DNA from: Bacteroidia bacterium
GTDB taxonomy: Bacteria > Bacteroidota > Bacteroidia > Bacteroidales > UBA12481
Length of the DNA: 9,203 nt
Assembly (NCBI GenBank): GCA_026391235.1
Contig: JAPLDV010000533.1
Coordinates: 1 to 9,203, forward strand
Reading direction: 5' to 3'
Position numbers and translations under genes: made by a program. The notes beneath the pieces were generated by a model. It saw only the letters and a list, made by a program, of their open reading frames with translations. It searched no databases and was not told where the DNA came from. This document shows, one piece after another, positions 6,243-9,203 of this stretch. How positions within the stretch are numbered: the first letter of the stretch is position 1; every line of letters starts with the position of its first letter.

Positions 6243-7754
6243 ATGAAAAGGATATGGTATCTCTTATTGGCTCTGACAGCTGTTGTTTTCATGGGAGGCC
6301 TGTTCGGTCAGGCAAAAGGTCACCGCCTTCACGGGGATGACGGAATAGAACTCAGTGCAGCGTCGAGGGGTCCCCGCCTTCGCGGGGATGATAAGGTAAT
6401 TACTAGTCAGGGGACCGGCCGGTCGGTGGAGCAAATAAAAAAGGTTAGCGATACGCCTCATATTAAGTTTGTTAGTATTGCCAGAGGATTTCTTGGGCTT
6501 GGTGCATTAATTTTCATAGCCTGGATCTTTAGTGCCAACCGGAAAGGTATTTCCTGGAAAATAGTTTTGATCGGGCTAGGCATCCAATTACTATTGGCCA
6601 TTGGTGTACTGATGATCAGGCCGGTGCAACAGTTTTTTGAAGTTGCCGGCAAGATTTTTGTGACAGTGATGGATTTTTCCCGATCAGGCTCCCAATTCCT
6701 GTTCGGATCGCTTTTGGATATCAATAAATTCGGCTCGATTTTCGCTTTTCAGATATTGCCAACAATTATATTTTTCTCAGCATTAACCAGTTTGCTTTTT
6801 TACCTGGGGATAATCCAGAAAGTTGTCGGGGTGTTGGCCCGGCTTTTATCTAAAGCGTTCAGGATTTCGGGAGCCGAGAGCCTGGTTGTTACCGGTAATA
6901 TTTTTCTCGGGCAGCTAGAAGCTCCGCTGATGGTTAAAGGCTATCTGGAAAGAATGAACCGCTCGGAAATCCTGCTGGTGATGGTCGCCGGGATGGCCAC
7001 CATTGCGGGTGGAGTAATGGCCATATATATTGGTTTTTTAGGCGGGGATAATCCGCTGCAAAGATTGCTCTTTGCCAAACATTTGCTTGCAGCTTCCGTA
7101 ATGGCGGCACCGGGTGCGGTTGTGATTGCAAGGATATTGTATCCTCAGGGGGAAGTAAGTAATGTGGATAAAGATTTCGATAAAGGTACTTTCGGCGACA
7201 ATGCACTGGATTCCATTGCCAAAGGAACATTTCAGGGATTGAAAATGGCTGCCGGTGTAGGTGCCATGCTGTTGGTTTTCCTTGCATTTATTGCCATGAT
7301 AAACTTTGTATTCATTAAGATAGGATCATGGACTAATCTCAATCCATGGATCAATGATGTTACCGCCGGCCATTACCAAAACCTCAATCTTCAGCTCATA
7401 CTTGGTTATCTTTTTTCACCACTGATGTGGCTGATCGGGGTTTGCCCGCAGGATATGGCGCTGGTTGGCCAGCTGGCAGGCGAAAAGCTGGTTACCAATG
7501 AATTTGTGGGATATATCAGTCTCGCATCACTGAAGGATGCCGGTGCATTTTTTCAGGATAAGTCGATTATCATGGCTACCTATATGTTATGCGGATTTGC
7601 AAACTTTGCGTCCGTGGGGATGCAGATCGGCGGTATCGGGTTATTAGCCCCGGGCAAGCGAAAATGGCTATCGGAGTTTGGAATGAGAGCCCTGCTCGGA
7701 GGCACCTTGGTTTCTTTACTCTCTGCAACAATTGTTGGCATGATAGTAGGATAA
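6243..7754 (+). CDS. nupC: NupC-family concentrative nucleoside transporter (CNT)
   Basis: This inner-membrane ion-coupled symporter imports nucleosides. The 503 residues fall into two parts. The first is an N-terminal leader, MKRIWYLLLALTAVVFMGGLFGQA, that looks like a signal peptide or first membrane helix, followed by a hydrophilic linker to about residue 75. The second is the CNT core. Core landmarks are GNIFLGQLEAPLMVKGYL (218-235), MVAGMATIAGGVMAIYIGFLG (247-267) and the CNT signature GEKLVTNEFVGY (413-424, G-x-K-x3-NEFV-x-Y). The core ends in TMS-like ASVGMQIGGIGLLAP. The linker carries two in-frame copies of a REP-like palindromic repeat (residues 26-34 and 43-51), which is not part of the family. 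They leave the core intact, so function is probably retained. Spacing is 8 nt from the DUF151 gene and 17 nt to thyA. Nucleoside substrate range cannot be told from sequence. Confidence 0.95.
   Translation: MKRIWYLLLALTAVVFMGGLFGQAKGHRLHGDDGIELSAASRGPRLRGDDKVITSQGTGRSVEQIKKVSDTPHIKFVSIARGFLGLGALIFIAWIFSANRKGISWKIVLIGLGIQLLLAIGVLMIRPVQQFFEVAGKIFVTVMDFSRSGSQFLFGSLLDINKFGSIFAFQILPTIIFFSALTSLLFYLGIIQKVVGVLARLLSKAFRISGAESLVVTGNIFLGQLEAPLMVKGYLERMNRSEILLVMVAGMATIAGGVMAIYIGFLGGDNPLQRLLFAKHLLAASVMAAPGAVVIARILYPQGEVSNVDKDFDKGTFGDNALDSIAKGTFQGLKMAAGVGAMLLVFLAFIAMINFVFIKIGSWTNLNPWINDVTAGHYQNLNLQLILGYLFSPLMWLIGVCPQDMALVGQLAGEKLVTNEFVGYISLASLKDAGAFFQDKSIIMATYMLCGFANFASVGMQIGGIGLLAPGKRKWLSEFGMRALLGGTLVSLLSATIVGMIVG
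6318..6391. repeat. Two REP-like palindromic repeats inside nupC, 51-bp period
   Basis: Copies at 6318-6340 and 6369-6391 are 23 bp long with only 2 differences and start exactly 51 bp apart, so both are read in the same frame (GHRLHGDDG and GPRLRGDDK). The second copy has a perfect 7-bp stem, TCCCCGC (6371-6377) with GCGGGGA (6382-6388), around loop CTTC. On the reverse strand the copies read as VIPVKAV and IIPAKAGTP, the peptide typical of translated dispersed REP/'VIPAKAG' repeats in many bacterial genomes. The first copy has lost two stem bases. A further 12-bp perfect palindrome, GACCGGCCGGTC, lies just downstream at 6413-6424. Confidence 0.8.
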
Positions 7755-7771
7755 ATTTTAAGTAATTGATT

Positions 7772-8566
7772 ATGCATCAATACCTGAAGCTGCTCGACTA
7801 TACTCTTAATAACGGAGTCCGGAAGGATGACCGCACGGGAACGGGTACGCTGAGTACCTTTGGATATCAGATGCGATTTAATCTTGAGGATGGATTTCCA
7901 TTGCTAACCACTAAAAAGCTGCATCTGAAGTCAATAATTTTTGAATTGTTGTGGTTTCTTCGGGGGGGCACCAATACCAAATTTCTGACTGACAACGGAG
8001 TGAAGATCTGGAATGAATGGGCAGATATTGAAGGGGAGCTTGGACATATTTATGGATATCAATGGAGATCCTGGCCCGGTTATCATGGCGAATCAATCGA
8101 CCAGATTTCCCGTGTCATCGAATCTATCCGAGTGAACCCGGATTCCAGGAGGCATATTGTTAGTGCATGGAACGTTGCTGATCTTGGCAATATGAACCTG
8201 CCTCCCTGCCACATACTGTTCCAGTTTTATGTCGCCGATGGAAAGCTTTCCTGCCAGCTGTATCAGCGGAGTGCTGACATTTTCCTCGGGGTGCCTTTTA
8301 ATATTGCATCGTACAGCATTTTACTGATGATGGTTGCCCGGGAGACAGGACTCGTCCCGTTTGAGTTTATTCATACTCTCGGGGATGCGCACCTTTACCT
8401 TAACCATGTTGAGCAGGCACGCACACAGCTCTCCCGAGAGCCTAAACTGCTTCCAAACCTTAAACTGAACCCTGATAGGTTTAAAGTCCTGGATTTCGAG
8501 TTCGGCGATTTCGAACTAACCGGTTACGACCCTGATCCACATATAAAAGCCGAGATATCAGCATGA
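7772..8566 (+). CDS. thyA: Thymidylate synthase
   Basis: ThyA converts dUMP to dTMP using 5,10-methylenetetrahydrofolate, yielding dihydrofolate, as a cytosolic homodimer. The 264 residues equal the E. coli length, and numbering corresponds closely. The phosphate-binding Arg is in [11 protein letters not shown] (19-29). Other landmarks are [11 protein letters not shown] (58-68), the paired-subunit arginines [11 protein letters not shown] (124-134), catalytic Cys146 in [31 protein letters not shown] (163-181, R166), and GDAHLYLNH (204-212). The usual Cys after R-S is Ala here (RSAD rather than RSCD), a tolerated position. I use ATG 7772 rather than an upstream in-frame TTG at 7766. The gene is 17 nt after nupC, and its TGA overlaps the folA start (ATGA, 8563-8566), so the two enzymes of the folate cycle are translationally coupled. 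Confidence 0.97.
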   Translation: MHQYLKLLDYTLNNGVRKDDRTGTGTLSTFGYQMRFNLEDGFPLLTTKKLHLKSIIFELLWFLRGGTNTKFLTDNGVKIWNEWADIEGELGHIYGYQWRSWPGYHGESIDQISRVIESIRVNPDSRRHIVSAWNVADLGNMNLPPCHILFQFYVADGKLSCQLYQRSADIFLGVPFNIASYSILLMMVARETGLVPFEFIHTLGDAHLYLNHVEQARTQLSREPKLLPNLKLNPDRFKVLDFEFGDFELTGYDPDPHIKAEISA

Positions 8567-9063
8567 ACCTGGCCTCGGGTAAGCCCATATCGATTATAGT
8601 GGCCGTTGCCCGGAATTGGGCAATTGGTTTGAATAACCAGTTGCTCTGGCATATTCCGGAAGATTTCAAATGGTTTAAGAAATATACGGCCGGCCATTCC
8701 GTGGTGATGGGCCGGAGAACCTGGGAATCGCTTCCGCTTAAGCCGCTCCCGGGTCGAAAAAATGTGGTGATCACAGATGATCCCCGCGATTGTTTCCCCG
8801 GCACCGTTTGTGTCGGTTCAATCGAAGAGGCTGTTAATCAGATGGATGCCCATGAAGAGAACTTCATTATTGGCGGAGGAATGGTGTACAGGGAGTTTTT
8901 GCCAATGGCACAAAAGGTTTATCTGACGGTTGTTGACAGGGATTTTGATGCGGATATTTGGTTTCCGGAACTAGATACCAGGGAATGGAAGGAAGTCTTT
9001 CGCGAAGAGCACCTGGAAAAGGAACCCGGATATACTTTTCTGATATTTGAAAGGAATAGCTAG
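8563..9063 (+). CDS. folA: Dihydrofolate reductase
   Basis: DHFR reduces the dihydrofolate made by ThyA to tetrahydrofolate with NADPH. The 166 residues are typical for chromosomal FolA. Landmarks are [20 protein letters not shown] (10-29), the Met20-loop equivalent, and [13 protein letters not shown] (30-42), with D34 at the position of the catalytic Asp27 of E. coli (an extra acidic E33 precedes it). [25 protein letters not shown] (47-71) supplies NADPH contacts, and [14 protein letters not shown] (101-114) contains the GGG nucleotide turn. It ends in TFLIFERNS. The start overlaps the thyA stop. The first seven residues precede the usual family start by a few positions, but no other Met fits. 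Its TAG interlocks with the clpX stop as CTAG. Confidence 0.96.
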   Translation: MNLASGKPISIIVAVARNWAIGLNNQLLWHIPEDFKWFKKYTAGHSVVMGRRTWESLPLKPLPGRKNVVITDDPRDCFPGTVCVGSIEEAVNQMDAHEENFIIGGGMVYREFLPMAQKVYLTVVDRDFDADIWFPELDTREWKEVFREEHLEKEPGYTFLIFERNS

Positions 9064-9203
9064 CCGGCTTTCAAGCGGTTAGCCGTAATTTTCGAAATCT
9101 TTTGCTCGGCCAGGTTTTTCGTGATCCGTATATTTGGCTGTTTATCCGATGGGTTTTCATACATCACATCGATCATGATGGATTCACAAATGGAACGTAG
9201 TCC
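9060..9203 (-). CDS. clpX: ATP-dependent Clp protease ATP-binding subunit ClpX, C-terminal fragment (5' end outside the window)
   Basis: An open minus-strand frame enters from the right edge and ends at TAG 9062-9060, giving 47 residues. It starts GLRSICESIMIDVMYENPSD, matching the C-terminal small AAA+ domain of ClpX where ARGLRSI.E.I..D.M..xPS is nearly invariant. It then runs [26 protein letters not shown]. The arginine of GLRS corresponds to the sensor-2 motif (GAR) region just cut by the edge. ClpX unfolds tagged substrates and feeds them to ClpP; the N-terminal zinc finger and Walker motifs are outside the window. The assignment rests on a short segment but a highly characteristic one. 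Confidence 0.88.
   Translation of the reverse strand, partial: GLRSICESIMIDVMYENPSDKQPNIRITKNLAEQKISKITANRLKAG

Noticed and set aside
6264..6461. Minus-strand 65-codon frame containing IIPAKAGTPRR and VIPVKAV
   Set aside because: It is the reverse-strand reading of the REP-like repeats inside nupC. This peptide is a known artefact of translating such repeats.
6934..7287. Minus-strand 117-codon frame opposite nupC
   Set aside because: It is low-plausibility composition antisense to the conserved CNT core, so a shadow.
8481..8804. Minus-strand 107-codon frame across the thyA/folA junction
   Set aside because: It is antisense to two strongly conserved enzymes and has no motif.
9064..9092. Possible terminator after folA (CGGCT 9065-9069 with AGCCG 9081-9085, then TAATTTT)
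   Set aside because: The stem is only 5 bp with an 11-nt loop and lies within clpX coding sequence; too weak to call.

Overview
The window looks like core chromosome from a member of the Bacteroidota. The lineage is inferred from three things. A textbook Bacteroidota promoter (-7 TACCTTTG, -33 TTTG, 20-nt spacer) lies upstream of rplU. The serS, rplU, clpX and nupC products have the character of that phylum, including a NupC with an exported-looking N-terminal leader. The window opens with the C-terminal domain of a large extracellular protein ending in an FlgD-like Ig fold typical of Bacteroidota surface proteins. Nearly all the DNA is coding; no RNA gene, CRISPR array, insertion sequence or defence system was seen.

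Layout. (1) Positions 2-292 (+): end of a surface/secreted protein. It is followed by a perfect 26-bp palindrome (301-326) that looks like a dispersed repeat, and then a HIT-family hydrolase (345-737). (2) Positions 734-5526 (-), read right to left: rplU and rpmA (ribosomal proteins bL21 and bL27, with a promoter at 5564-5595 and a terminator at about 4862-4908), then serS, a TPR lipoprotein-like or periplasmic protein, an EamA/DMT transporter, and a ruvC remnant. The last four are joined by ATGA stop/start overlaps and form one translationally coupled unit. (3) Positions 5644-9063 (+), divergent from rplU: a bifunctional-nuclease-family (DUF151 + UVR) protein, the nucleoside transporter nupC, thyA and folA, tightly packed in one operon. 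(4) Positions 9060-9203 (-): the last 47 codons of clpX.

How the genes fit together. The right-hand operon has a clear theme: nucleoside uptake (NupC), dUMP to dTMP conversion with release of dihydrofolate (ThyA), and recycling of that dihydrofolate (FolA). The left-hand minus-strand cluster is translation housekeeping with passengers.

What stands out. Two genes are broken. ruvC keeps its first 9 codons and its last two thirds but has lost roughly 45-50 codons, including the first catalytic Asp, with a frame change. The TPR gene has a one-base expansion in a homopolymer. nupC carries two in-frame copies of a REP-like palindromic repeat (the 'VIPAKAG' type on the reverse strand) in its N-terminal linker. 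Both convergent gene pairs end with stop codons interlocked in a 4-bp palindrome (TTAA and CTAG). I found no convincing undescribed biological system here.
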